From a virus: a DNA stretch of 39,368 nucleotides. The stretch spans positions 1 through 39,368 of the IMG/VR virus record IMGVR_UViG_3300038701_002076; one strand, 5' to 3'. The position numbers and the translations under genes are program-made. The notes below the pieces were generated by a model. That model was not told the origin of the DNA and did no database searches. It saw only the letters and a list, made by a program, of their open reading frames with translations. Positions 1-6,082 of this stretch are shown here, piece after piece; the first letter of the stretch is position 1, and each line of letters begins with the position of its first letter.

Positions 1-396
1 GACTAACGCCTCTTTGTAGGCCGTGCTGCGCTTGTCCATGCGAAACGAATCCGGCACAACAAAAAAATCCGTATCAAGTCGCTCAGGATGTAATCGCGCA
101 ATGTCGTTTAGCGTCATTGGGTCGCTGGGTGGTGCGGTTGGGTCTGGCGCACTTCCTATCCGAAAATCATCAACAACAACGTAGTAATCTGTATCCAGCC
201 TTCCAGGCTCAGTCAGCGCAACATCAATCAAGCTGCCTTGCTTCATGGCACTGGTTTCTTTGCGAACGCCATGCTTGTAATGCGCAGGTGTGCGCAGTAT
301 GTCCTTAATGGCCGATTGCGATAAGCGGGGCAGGGCAAAATACTCGGCCTCTGGCATGCCGTTGATAATCATGCCGCTATTGGTGGCGCTATCCAT
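1..396 (-). CDS. RecE-like exonuclease (PD-(D/E)XK, exodeoxyribonuclease 8-type), N-terminal part
   Basis: The frame is open from an ATG at 396 to the window edge (132 codons), so the C-terminal nuclease core lies outside. The N-terminus has the signature of the phage exodeoxyribonuclease VIII PDDEXK-like family: 'LSQSAIKDILRTPAHYKHG' at about residues 25-43, then 'MKQGSLIDVALTEPGRLD' and a Tyr-Tyr pair, where the family normally reads S-x-S-x-K...P-x-x-Y...G-x-x-h-H...EP. The likely role is 5'-3' resection of double-stranded DNA for phage recombination by single-strand annealing; a partner annealing protein (RecT/Bet type) would be expected just beyond the left edge. The start codon overlaps the stop of the 34-residue gene upstream (TAATG), so the two are probably translationally coupled. 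It is the last visible gene of the leftward early operon, as in lambda-like phages. The family call is from motif recognition; catalytic residues are not visible. Confidence 0.72.
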   Translation of the reverse strand, partial: MDSATNSGMIINGMPEAEYFALPRLSQSAIKDILRTPAHYKHGVRKETSAMKQGSLIDVALTEPGRLDTDYYVVVDDFRIGSAPDPTAPPSDPMTLNDIARLHPERLDTDFFVVPDSFRMDKRSTAYKEALV

Positions 397-500
397 TACC
401 GCTTACCCCGCATTTTGCTTCTGTATAGCGACGACTGGCCGCGCAATTGGTAGTGATAGGCAAAGCCCAGCCATACGAAATGAATTTTGTTCATTCTCAT
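396..500 (-). CDS. 34-residue hypothetical basic peptide
   Basis: ATG at 500 has a good ribosome site (GTAGGAG, 8 nt spacing). The 34-residue product is rich in Arg and Lys at its C-terminus (ends KMRGKR). Its TAA stop overlaps the ATG of the RecE-like gene (TAATG), the same tight linkage seen elsewhere in this operon, which supports it being translated. No family is recognised. It may act mainly as a coupling leader for the exonuclease. Confidence 0.5.
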   Translation of the reverse strand: MRMNKIHFVWLGFAYHYQLRGQSSLYRSKMRGKR

Positions 501-511
501 GATTTAGACTC

Positions 512-703
512 CTACAGCGAAAACACCATTGACACAATCAGCCAACCCCACAGCAAACAGCACGCGCCAAAAACGAAGGTGCCGATAGTGGCGAGCACCT
601 CCAGCCTGTCGGCGCGTTTGCGCTGCCGGTAGACACGTTTGGGCCATGCGTCTTGCTTTAGCGTTGCCATTTGCTTGACGGGAAATTGGATTACGTTATT
701 CAC
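512..703 (-). CDS. Small single-span membrane protein
   Basis: I place the start at GTG 703, which gives an N-terminus of MNNVIQFPVKQ and has a near-perfect ribosome site GGAGGA at 8 nt. The GTG overlaps the TGA stop of the preceding gene (GTGA). The 63-residue product has a basic middle region (WPKRVYRQRKRADR) followed by one hydrophobic segment near the C-terminus (about residues 38-60, ATIGTFVFGACCLLWGWLIV), so it is probably an inner-membrane protein with its basic N-terminus in the cytoplasm. Small membrane proteins in leftward early operons often affect superinfection or host functions, but no function can be assigned here. Confidence 0.6.
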   Translation of the reverse strand: MNNVIQFPVKQMATLKQDAWPKRVYRQRKRADRLEVLATIGTFVFGACCLLWGWLIVSMVFSL

Positions 704-942
704 GGTTGATATCCTCCGCACTCGCTGATTGCCTGATTAACGCTTGCCTCATAGCGCCGCGCTGCTTCGATTTCGTTTGCTGCGTGCTGCAACAGGCTAA
801 CGTCCAGGTTGTCATCGCTGTCGCCCATTTCTGCCAGCAGCATTGCCCGTGCCCTGAGCCGAGCAACTATGTCGTTACTGGCGTCTTCGTAAAAATCAAA
901 TAGCTCGCCTGGATGCATTTTTTGCAAGGTTTCGTTATTCAT
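700..942 (-). CDS. Hypothetical early protein, acidic helical
   Basis: The start is chosen at ATG 942 (MNNETLQKMHPGELF) because it is preceded by AGGAGCGATAGCG and overlaps the end of the upstream gene by 8 nt; a longer reading would lack a ribosome site. The 80-residue product is predicted largely helical (DIVARLRARAMLLAEMG, LLQHAANEIEAARRYEASV). No enzyme motif or family is recognised. It belongs to the leftward early operon. Confidence 0.6.
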   Translation of the reverse strand: MNNETLQKMHPGELFDFYEDASNDIVARLRARAMLLAEMGDSDDNLDVSLLQHAANEIEAARRYEASVNQAISECGGYQP

Positions 943-1231
943 CGCTATCGCTCCTGTGTTGTAGCCACATCTGCTCATACGACGCTGCTTCCAGCCTGTC
1001 GTACTCGACATCTTCAGCCGACATTGGGCAGGCGTAGAGCGCAGTGCGTTTTTTTACTGCCCAGATTTTGTTGCCGGTGTCTCGGTACATTGAGAGCGCC
1101 GCGCCAAATCCACGCCACGTAATAATTAACCCCGTGTGGTACAGTGGAGTCTGCGCCAGGGCAGCGTTTGCTACGCGCAGGCCTCTGACGCGGGCCATGA
1201 GATAAAGCCAGAGGACGTATATTGTTTTCAT
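935..1231 (-). CDS. Hypothetical early protein with hydrophobic N-terminus
   Basis: ATG 1231 is preceded by CAGGAGCC at a proper distance. The 98-residue product starts MKTIYVLWLYLMARVRG, a short hydrophobic stretch that may be a membrane anchor or weak signal sequence, followed by a soluble part with a Tyr-rich C-terminal helix. No known family is recognised. The stop overlaps the next gene's start. Confidence 0.55.
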   Translation of the reverse strand: MKTIYVLWLYLMARVRGLRVANAALAQTPLYHTGLIITWRGFGAALSMYRDTGNKIWAVKKRTALYACPMSAEDVEYDRLEAASYEQMWLQHRSDSDE

Positions 1232-1248
1232 GTCCGGCTCCTGGCTGC

Positions 1249-1500
1249 CTACGCGGCAGCCTGTTGGTGATTGATCGTTACGGGGTAGAGCAGGGAGGCG
1301 TTATCCAGTGTTGCGGCTCGCGCATCCTCCCGCCGGTCATACGGTCCGGCGATCCAGACGCGGCCCGTTGCCGCTGCTGCCGGGTAGTGCTCCACCCAAA
1401 ACCGGATCTGCTGTTCTGCAGCGTGTCTGCTGCGGTACGGTGTGCGGTTCGGCGCTTTGCCCTGCACATCAGCGCTCAGAATTTTGTACCAGCGGTTCAT
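1249..1500 (-). CDS. Hypothetical early protein
   Basis: The start at ATG 1500 (MNRWYKILSADVQGK) follows GGGAG at 8 nt and overlaps the TGA of the upstream gene as ATGA. The 83-residue product reads as a small alpha/beta protein (RWYKILSADV, then a helix HAAEQQIRFWVEHYP, then GRVWIAGPYDRRED). No family is recognised. It is part of the leftward early operon. Confidence 0.55.
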   Translation of the reverse strand: MNRWYKILSADVQGKAPNRTPYRSRHAAEQQIRFWVEHYPAAAATGRVWIAGPYDRREDARAATLDNASLLYPVTINHQQAAA

Positions 1501-1733
1501 GCTGCACGCTCCCATCCGAGGTTCTGGCAAAACTGATCGCTCTCGTACCGCTCGCACAGATCGGTATCGCGCTGAAACTGCTGTTCTGATGCGGCCTGAG
1601 CCGCGCTGTCTACGTCGATTCCGTCCAGACGATCGCAGAGTTTGGCGATATCCATCATGCTGCCGTGCTCGGCTATCGCCTGCAGGAGCAGGCGCGGATT
1701 GCTCTTGATGTCTGTTGCGTACTGCTCTAACAT
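1497..1733 (-). CDS. Hypothetical early acidic protein
   Basis: ATG 1733 is preceded by AGAGGGC. The 78-residue product is acidic and probably all-helical (MLEQYATDIKSNPRLLLQAI). No domain is recognised. It overlaps the next gene by 4 nt and is separated from the gene upstream by about 80 nt that contain a perfect 8-bp hairpin. Confidence 0.55.
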   Translation of the reverse strand: MLEQYATDIKSNPRLLLQAIAEHGSMMDIAKLCDRLDGIDVDSAAQAASEQQFQRDTDLCERYESDQFCQNLGWERAA

Positions 1734-1779
1734 TGTTTAGCCCTCTTTCGGTTGGGGGTGTCTCATGTGTACCGGGCCG

Positions 1780-1801
1780 GTCGGATGTGCTCGCATCCGA
1801 C
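1780..1801 (-). other. Perfect 8-bp stem-loop in the leader of the early operon
   Basis: GTCGGATG and CATCCGAC are perfect inverted repeats separated by 6 nt, lying between the first two genes of the leftward early operon. No U-run follows on the minus strand, so it is not a typical terminator. A nut-like or RNA-processing element is possible but not shown. Confidence 0.4.
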
Positions 1802-1812
1802 TGCCCATCTAA

Positions 1813-1977
1813 TTAAACGCCGTGCTGGATGAAATCCGGTTCGCCGTACTTCTCCGTTAAAGCGTCCACCGCTTCATCCAAGCTCCCGGCAACTCCCGAA
1901 CTCCAGTACATCGTTGCCAGTACGGCATTGCTGGTACGGGCGTAAACCCGGTCGATTTGGATTTCGAGGTAGTACAT
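1813..1977 (-). CDS. Small hypothetical protein, first gene of leftward early transcript
   Basis: The start is ATG 1977 (MYYLEIQIDRVYART), with GGGAG 5 nt upstream. The longer in-frame reading would run through the promoter and operator, so it was discarded. The 54-residue product begins with a beta strand and ends with an acidic helix (SLDEAVDALTEKYGEPDF). No family is recognised. It is the first gene downstream of the operator-controlled leftward promoter. Confidence 0.6.
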   Translation of the reverse strand: MYYLEIQIDRVYARTSNAVLATMYWSSGVAGSLDEAVDALTEKYGEPDFIQHGV

Positions 1978-1998
1978 CGTGTCTCCCGTGTTGCGTTG

Positions 1999-2011
1999 AA
2001 TGTTTAGCATA
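1999..2011. promoter_or_regulatory. Putative repressor operator OL (TATG-N5-CATT)
   Basis: Read on the minus strand the site is TATGCTAAACATT. It shares 12 of 13 bases with the site at 2465-2477 in front of the Cro-like gene. It overlaps the -10/+1 part of the leftward promoter, as expected for a repressor that blocks early transcription. Confidence 0.6.
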
Positions 2012-2039
2012 CTGTACAAAAATAACAAAGCTTTGTAAA
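2011..2039 (-). promoter_or_regulatory. Leftward early promoter (PL-like)
   Basis: On the minus strand TTTACA (2039-2034) is followed after exactly 17 nt by TACAGT (2016-2011), a fair sigma-70 promoter. The operator at 1999-2011 overlaps its start region, and the first early gene begins at 1977. Confidence 0.6.
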
Positions 2040-2052
2040 GCATGCTTAACAA
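2025..2052. repeat. Two overlapping palindromes upstream of the leftward promoter
   Basis: ACAAAGCTTTGT at 2025-2036 is a perfect 12-bp palindrome. TTGTAAAGCATGCTTAACAA at 2033-2052 is a 20-bp palindrome broken by one symmetric mismatch pair. They share TTGT and cover the -35 region of the leftward promoter, so they may bind a second dimeric regulator. Confidence 0.45.
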
Positions 2053-2067
2053 ATAAGGTAAAAAATT

Positions 2068-2388
2068 TTATGCGGCGTTATTATCCATTGTCGCAATTTG
2101 GAGAATTATCTGCTTGGTTTTCGAGTCGCAGTCTCTGAACGCTAAAATTAACTCATATTCTTCTTCTGATAGAACTACCCGTTTTTTGCTCCCTTTGCCA
2201 GTGATTAGCCAGTCGGTTGATACGCCGAAAAATACAGCCAGACGGTGAACGTGCGTTGCCTTTGGTTCTTTTGTTAATCCGGATTCTATCTGAGAGATCG
2301 CGGACTTTGTTATGCCAATCCTCCTCCCTAACTCAGTAACCCGTAGGCCGCTGCTCTCCCGGAGCTGTCGAATACGGTCCTTAATCAT
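2068..2388 (-). CDS. XRE-family phage repressor (CI-like)
   Basis: The 106-residue product has a classical helix-turn-helix of the XRE/Cro-CI family in its N-terminal 65 residues: IRQLRESSGLRVTELGRRIG followed by the recognition helix ITKSAISQIESGLT (about residues 25-38) and LAVFFGVSTDWLITGKG. The remaining 40 residues are a short helical tail; there is no S24/LexA-type peptidase domain. ATG 2388 is preceded by TTGAGGATGCAG. It sits between the leftward promoter and the divergent Cro-like gene, with TATG-N5-CATA/T operators on both sides, which is the arrangement of a lambda-type immunity region. It should maintain lysogeny by binding these operators. The missing peptidase domain suggests that induction does not use RecA-stimulated self-cleavage. 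Confidence 0.85.
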   Translation of the reverse strand: MIKDRIRQLRESSGLRVTELGRRIGITKSAISQIESGLTKEPKATHVHRLAVFFGVSTDWLITGKGSKKRVVLSEEEYELILAFRDCDSKTKQIILQIATMDNNAA

Positions 2389-2440
2389 GTTACTGCATCC
2401 TCAAGTAAGACCCGGATAATCTACCAAGGCGGGAGTAAAG

Positions 2441-2477
2441 TATGTTTGACATTAAAACGTTCAGTATGCTAAACATA
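2441..2477 (+). promoter_or_regulatory. Rightward promoter (PR-like) with two operators
   Basis: TTGACA at 2446-2451 is a consensus -35. The -10 is less clear (TAAACA at 2470-2475 with 18 nt spacing). Two operator-like sites, TATGTTTGACATT (2441-2453) and TATGCTAAACATA (2465-2477), overlap the -35 and -10 boxes with centres 24 bp apart. The Cro-like ATG at 2483 is only about 8 nt past the -10 and has no Shine-Dalgarno sequence, so the transcript may be leaderless. Confidence 0.6.
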
Positions 2478-2482
2478 TAGCC

Positions 2483-2668
2483 ATGACATACGAACAGGTA
2501 ATTAATCATTTTGGTGGCGTAACCGCTGCGGCCAATGCACTAAACGTGAGCAAATCGGCTGTCTCGCAGTGGCGCAAGGACGGGATAACAATCCCGCGCC
2601 AGTGCCATATCGAGCTTGTGACAGGTGGCGCGCTGAAAGCGGATAAACGCGAGGAACAAGCCGCATGA
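2483..2668 (+). CDS. Cro-like helix-turn-helix protein (YdaS-type)
   Basis: The 61-residue product, MTYEQVINHFGGVTAAANAL..., is typical of small Cro/YdaS antirepressors: a helix, GGVTAAANALNVSKSAVSQW as the helix-turn-helix (residues 11-30), then 'RKDGITIPRQCHIELVTGG'. It is the first gene of the rightward transcript, divergent from the repressor, and likely competes for the same operators to favour lytic growth. No ribosome site precedes the ATG, which lies where transcription is expected to start. Confidence 0.85.
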   Translation: MTYEQVINHFGGVTAAANALNVSKSAVSQWRKDGITIPRQCHIELVTGGALKADKREEQAA

Positions 2669-2757
2669 CCTGGATACTCCTATGGCTGGCAGTTTCATTC
2701 ATCGCGGCCCTGATCGTCGGCAGATTCATTGCTGCCGGTCGTGGTGGGGATGACTGA
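2665..2757 (+). CDS. 30-residue membrane microprotein
   Basis: ATG 2665 overlaps the TGA of the Cro-like gene (ATGA) and is preceded by GAGGAACAAG. The product MTWILLWLAVSFIAALIVGR (first 20 residues) is almost entirely one transmembrane helix, followed by a short Arg/Gly/Asp tail. Its function is unknown. The overlap and ribosome site make translation likely. Confidence 0.5.
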   Translation: MTWILLWLAVSFIAALIVGRFIAAGRGGDD

Positions 2758-2950
2758 CATGGAGCTGTTCTCCCTGATTATCGGCGGCATCACGGGTGCC
2801 GTAATCTGCTTTGTGGTTATAGCCAACAAATTAGATGACCTGAAATTAACCTTGGCTCTTACAAAGTCCAACCTAGCCCAAAGCCAGCGCGATTTAAAAA
2901 AAGCCGAGGGCAAACTGGCCGCAATCCGGCAACTGCTGGACGAGTCCTGA
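2750..2950 (+). CDS. Membrane-anchored coiled-coil protein
   Basis: The 66-residue product has an N-terminal transmembrane helix (about residues 5-26, FSLIIGGITGAVICFVVIAN) followed by a charged coiled coil (LALTKSNLAQSQRDLKKAEG). Start ATG 2750 follows GGTGGGG; ATG 2759 is an alternative. It overlaps the microprotein upstream. The topology resembles small phage membrane proteins of the superinfection-exclusion or spanin type, but no family is recognised. Confidence 0.55.
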   Translation: MTDMELFSLIIGGITGAVICFVVIANKLDDLKLTLALTKSNLAQSQRDLKKAEGKLAAIRQLLDES

Positions 2951-3179
2951 TCAATGGACGGCTGCACGTCATGATTTCGACGTCACGAGAGGCACAAACC
3001 CTGAGTGCTGTGCAGTCGTCCACTTTTTTCCTGGCAACATGGAGGCACCATCCCTTAAACAGCGATCAAAAATTGACGGGAAACGCGCCCCACTCCGGTG
3101 GGGCAACTCCATGCCACGACTCCACGGGCTGGCCGTTTGCCCATCCCCAAAAAAACGGTAACCCCTCCTTTGGTGGCTT

Positions 3180-3206
3180 GCCCGGCACCCCTAGCCGGGC
3201 CTTTTT
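3180..3206 (+). terminator. Rho-independent terminator
   Basis: GCCCGGC and GCCGGGC form a perfect 7-bp GC stem around a 7-nt loop, followed by CTTTTT. It would end the rightward Cro-like transcript. Confidence 0.8.
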
Positions 3207-3285
3207 CTCGGAGTGCATTGCGACAGTGTGCTCCGCGAAGAAGGTTGATATTACTGGCTTCTTCAAAATCTCCTACTCCTGTTTT

Positions 3286-3322
3286 CCGGTCAGTGGCGGA
3301 CATAGCGCTGGCCGGGTTTTTT
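3286..3322 (+). terminator. Second rho-independent terminator
   Basis: CCGGTCAG pairs with CTGGCCGG (one G-U pair) across a 14-nt loop and is followed by GTTTTTT. The long loop makes it weaker than the terminator at 3180. Confidence 0.55.
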
Positions 3323-3331
3323 ACGGCTCCG

Positions 3332-3407
3332 CAGCATGCTGATTCGCACCAATGCAAAACCTTCACTTTCATCGGACTGCTTCCCGATGCCGCGAGTCAG
3401 CATGCTG
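3332..3407. repeat. Pair of identical CAGCATGCTG palindromes
   Basis: The 10-bp palindrome occurs at 3332-3341 and 3398-3407, 66 bp apart (close to six helical turns), upstream of the replication operon. It is a candidate binding site for a dimeric regulator, possibly one of the ribbon-helix-helix-like proteins encoded just downstream. Confidence 0.35.
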
Positions 3408-3451
3408 GGGCGTCGTACCCCACGGATACTAACAACGGAGAGTAACTAACC

Positions 3452-3661
3452 ATGCCACGTACTGGGCGACCTAGAAAATCAAAAATTGAGCAGCAAACCA
3501 TGATTGCTCGCGTGTACCTCAATGAGAAAACGTTTGAAGAGTTTTTACAGATTGCCGCCGAGCGAAACATATCGCTGTCGGCATTATTCAAGTTGGCGCT
3601 ATACGAATATAAAAAACGCGAAGAATCCGAGCACCAACAGGACAGTAATGTAGCCGCTTAG
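3452..3661 (+). CDS. Small ribbon-helix-helix-like DNA-binding protein
   Basis: ATG 3452 follows GGAGAG. The 69-residue product starts with a basic arm (MPRTGRPRKSK), then a beta strand (QTMIARVYLN) and two helices (EKTFEEFLQIAAERN, SLSALFKLALYEYKKR), which is the order of Arc/CopG ribbon-helix-helix proteins. These bind DNA as dimers or tetramers and often autoregulate. It is the first gene of the plus-strand early operon, so it may control that operon. The call rests on secondary-structure pattern rather than a family signature. Confidence 0.6.
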   Translation: MPRTGRPRKSKIEQQTMIARVYLNEKTFEEFLQIAAERNISLSALFKLALYEYKKREESEHQQDSNVAA

Positions 3662-3689
3662 CGGCATCAAAAGAAGAGCGTAAAAGAGG

Positions 3690-3920
3690 ATGAAAAGAGA
3701 CTTTAAAAAGGCCAAAAAAGTAAAAACGGCCATTCAATGCGAAGTAACTCAAAACTTTTTCAACGGGCTGTGCCGGATTGCCGCACTGCATGGCGAGTCT
3801 GTGCAGGATGTTATGGAGCACGCTGTTTGTGAATTGACAGAGAAAGAAAAAGGCTGGACACCAGAGCAGCTACAGGCCCGGCTGGATGCGATAACAGCGG
3901 AGCATGGCAACCATGAATAA
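3690..3920 (+). CDS. Second small ribbon-helix-helix-like protein
   Basis: The 76-residue product has a lysine-rich N-terminus (MKRDFKKAKKVK), a short strand (TAIQCEVTQ) and two helices (FFNGLCRIAALHGES, QDVMEHAVCELTEKE), again fitting a ribbon-helix-helix plan, with a C-terminal extension. GAAGAG lies about 12 nt upstream of the ATG. Its function is not known. It is encoded directly before the tandem winged-helix gene. Confidence 0.5.
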   Translation: MKRDFKKAKKVKTAIQCEVTQNFFNGLCRIAALHGESVQDVMEHAVCELTEKEKGWTPEQLQARLDAITAEHGNHE

Positions 3921-4821
3921 CTCACACACTGAAACCGTAGCCCGCTTCAAAATCGAAGCATTGCGAGCCGAACGTGAGCTGGAAAAGGAGATTAACGGCC
4001 CATTGATGGTTGTTGACGAAAAGCCAAAGCCAGCCACCGTTCAACCTATTAAGCCGCACAACAAAAAGAAAGATATTTCGTGGGATGCTGTGCTTAAAAC
4101 TCTGGAGATATGCCAGCCCGCAGCACCCGCCCAGCTACGCAAGCAATTGCGCGATAGCGGCTATTATCTGCGCACCGGCACCGAAGTCGCCCGGCTTAGC
4201 GACATGGTTTACAAGCTGAAAAAGCAGGGCCGGATTAAGCAGCTTGAGGATGGCATGCTGATACTGCCTGACTACTCTCTTGAGGCAATCGAAACGCCGC
4301 CAAAGCCGACTGTGATGCTACAGCGCGATGCAGTTATCGCTGCATTAGCAGCCGTCCAGCCTGCTCAGTTTGAAGAAATCAAGGCGCATTTATTCGATGC
4401 CGGGTTTGATGTTGCCTCATACCGTGGCCGTAAACGGCTATCCAGCACATTAGCCCAGCTCAAGGTGCAGGGCATGGTCGATTTAGATAACAAGACATGG
4501 CGACTGACTGATACCACTAAGCAGCCAGCACAGCCCGCAGACGCCAAGCCGGTTGCAAAGGCAATCCCAAGCACCAAGCCTGCGCCACCCGTAAAGCCTA
4601 CACCCACACCGATAGATACCTACTCAACGCAGTGCATAGCGTTAGAAGCCTCTATTAAGTTATCCAATAAACAAATTATTCATGCATCAATAGCCGCGAA
4701 TGGCATCGCGGTATTGCGCCCAACAAACTCATCCATTGCCACCACGCTGGATGAACTCAACGAAATTACCGAGCGACTGCGCAATTTGAGCGCGTTGCTT
4801 GATGCGTCTGAGCCGGACTGA
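3913..4821 (+). CDS. Tandem winged-helix protein, putative replication or regulatory DNA-binding protein
   Basis: The 302-residue product contains two similar winged-helix-like modules: about residues 55-115 (WDAVLKTLEICQPAAPAQLR... LSDMVYKLKKQGRIKQLEDG) and about 140-200 (RDAVIAALAAVQPAQFEEIK... LSSTLAQLKVQGMVDLDNKT). Each has the pattern helix, helix, recognition helix and a two-stranded wing. A Pro/Ala/Lys-rich linker (about 205-235) leads to a C-terminal helical domain (LDELNEITERLRNLSALLDA). ATG 3913 has GGAG at 10 nt; ATG 3904 is also possible but too close to it. The protein probably binds DNA, perhaps at repeated sites. I know no named family for this combination. Confidence 0.6.
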   Translation: MNNSHTETVARFKIEALRAERELEKEINGPLMVVDEKPKPATVQPIKPHNKKKDISWDAVLKTLEICQPAAPAQLRKQLRDSGYYLRTGTEVARLSDMVYKLKKQGRIKQLEDGMLILPDYSLEAIETPPKPTVMLQRDAVIAALAAVQPAQFEEIKAHLFDAGFDVASYRGRKRLSSTLAQLKVQGMVDLDNKTWRLTDTTKQPAQPADAKPVAKAIPSTKPAPPVKPTPTPIDTYSTQCIALEASIKLSNKQIIHASIAANGIAVLRPTNSSIATTLDELNEITERLRNLSALLDASEPD

Positions 4822-4822
4822 A

Positions 4823-5029
4823 ATGAGACTGCCGCATCTGTTGGGCGCTATCGCCGTGGTTACGTTTCTGATTATTGCGGTGGTAGCGGAGTATGCCGAG
4901 CGCAAGCAGCGGGCAGAGCAGGTTAGGTATGAGCGGGTGCTGATTGGTGAGGTTTCGCCCGCGCAGATTGTTGGTAGCAATCGGCGCGGACTTTACATAT
5001 TTAAATCAAAGGATACAAATGAGCAGTAA
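4823..5029 (+). CDS. Small single-span membrane protein
   Basis: ATG 4823 follows the stop of the previous gene by one base. The 68-residue product has one transmembrane helix (about residues 5-22, LLGAIAVVTFLIIAVVAEYA) then a charged cytoplasmic or periplasmic tail ending GLYIFKSKDTNEQ. No family is recognised. It overlaps the start of the TcmP-like gene by 11 nt. Confidence 0.5.
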   Translation: MRLPHLLGAIAVVTFLIIAVVAEYAERKQRAEQVRYERVLIGEVSPAQIVGSNRRGLYIFKSKDTNEQ

Positions 5030-5828
5030 AAAACCGACACAAGGTCAAAGCGAATATACACCTTTCAAGCAGCTTGGTCTAGCCAACGTGCTAGGCATGA
5101 ACATGAAGCTGGTACAAAAGGTTTTCGATAAATACCCGCGCTGCCAGCAGAAATACTTTCATATTGATTTAACGGCTGGCAGCGGTTTTAACGCGGACTG
5201 CAACACAGATGGCTCGCCGCTGATATTCAAAAGCGTAGTCGCCAGCAAGATGGATTACAGAGCGTTTTTCTGCGACATAAGGAAAGACAGTTGCGGCAGG
5301 CTAAAGAGAAAGCTTGCTGGTGATCGTAACTCATTCGTTTTCTATGGCGATTACGCGTCATTATTAACGGTTGCGCCCGATCTGATAGCAAGCCCGCAAG
5401 TAATCGGCTTCAAGCAAAACCCAGAATATGCATACGGCACAGTTTATTTAGACCCGAATGGGCCAAAACTGATATCGGATGGCATGCCTCAACTGGCCGA
5501 TTTTTTTGCCGCCTGTCCGCGCATGGATTTTGTGGTGAATATCTCCGCGACTGCTCTAAAGCGCACCAGTCACTTCAACTGGAGTTACACGCTGCAAGAC
5601 CTGATGCAGAACGCCAATAAAGCACATTGGCAAATCAAAGCCGTAAATCCCGGCGATAAATGGCAGTGGACAATCCTTATTGGGCGGAATCGCCGTTTTT
5701 CAGGATGGCAGCGTGAAGGGTTTTATGAAGTCAATAGCCCAACTGGCGCTTTAATTCTTGACGGGCTTAGTAAGAGAGGCGGCCCGATGTTTATTCAACC
5801 GCAGCAGACGGAGTTGGCGCTTATATGA
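5019..5828 (+). CDS. TcmP-like protein (three-Cys-motif partner; methyltransferase-like fold)
   Basis: Start ATG 5019 (MSSKKPTQGQ) has AAAGGA at 5 nt. The 269-residue product carries 'YFHIDLTAGSGFN' at about residues 46-58, a Rossmann glycine motif like motif I of SAM methyltransferases, followed by 'GSPLIF', a short acidic strand 'FFCDI' and 'TVYLDPNGP' where methyltransferases have their DPPY-like motif IV. This pattern matches the TcmP family, named for being found beside phage Gp37/Gp68 proteins that bear a three-Cys motif; such a gene lies two positions downstream (6079-7443). The pairing is itself strong support. The biochemical function of TcmP is, to my knowledge, not established. Nucleic-acid modification is an inference from the fold. 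Confidence 0.65.
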   Translation: MSSKKPTQGQSEYTPFKQLGLANVLGMNMKLVQKVFDKYPRCQQKYFHIDLTAGSGFNADCNTDGSPLIFKSVVASKMDYRAFFCDIRKDSCGRLKRKLAGDRNSFVFYGDYASLLTVAPDLIASPQVIGFKQNPEYAYGTVYLDPNGPKLISDGMPQLADFFAACPRMDFVVNISATALKRTSHFNWSYTLQDLMQNANKAHWQIKAVNPGDKWQWTILIGRNRRFSGWQREGFYEVNSPTGALILDGLSKRGGPMFIQPQQTELALI

Positions 5829-6082
5829 TTCAGCATTATCTAGGTTACGCCAAACAGCAACAAAGCGGCAGACTGCCAAATTATTTGAATCACCCTATTT
5901 TCCGAATCGTCAGAGCTGCCCGTTTGCGAGAGCAGCCGTATTGCCAGTTTTGTGGCGAACCCGCATCGGAAGTCCACCACGAAGATTGCGACTATCCACC
6001 CTGGGACACTTTTGATGTGCCATCCAACTTGACGCCAATCTGCCACAACTGCCATTGCAAAGCGCATGGGAAAGAGTCATGA
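5825..6082 (+). CDS. HNH-type endonuclease-like protein
   Basis: The 85-residue product has the small-HNH plan: C-x2-C zinc knuckle (YCQFCG, about residues 40-45), the central 'EVHHEDCDY' (about 49-57), 'NLTPICHNCHCKAHG' with a second C-x2-C and the last His (about 68-82). These are the zinc ligands and the metal-binding His pair of HNH nucleases. The ATG overlaps the stop of the TcmP-like gene (ATGA), and its own stop overlaps the next gene, so the three genes form one translational unit. It could nick or cut DNA, or act with the flanking proteins. Confidence 0.7.
   Translation: MIQHYLGYAKQQQSGRLPNYLNHPIFRIVRAARLREQPYCQFCGEPASEVHHEDCDYPPWDTFDVPSNLTPICHNCHCKAHGKES

Larger units (their letters stand above)
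2951..3451. other. 500-bp region with terminators and hairpins, no convincing gene
   Basis: Long open frames exist here on both strands, but none has a ribosome site or protein-like composition. The stretch contains a 7-bp hairpin at 3087-3104 (GCCCCAC/GTGGGGC, no U-run), two rho-independent terminators (3180-3206 and 3286-3322), a pair of CAGCATGCTG palindromes (3332-3341 and 3398-3407) and the leader of the next operon. The promoter of the operon starting at 3452 should lie at 3323-3440, but I see no convincing sigma-70 boxes. Confidence 0.5.

Noticed and set aside
2971-3342. 123-codon plus-strand frame and other frames in the 500-bp gap
   Set aside because: They run across two terminators, have no ribosome site and show no protein-like pattern.
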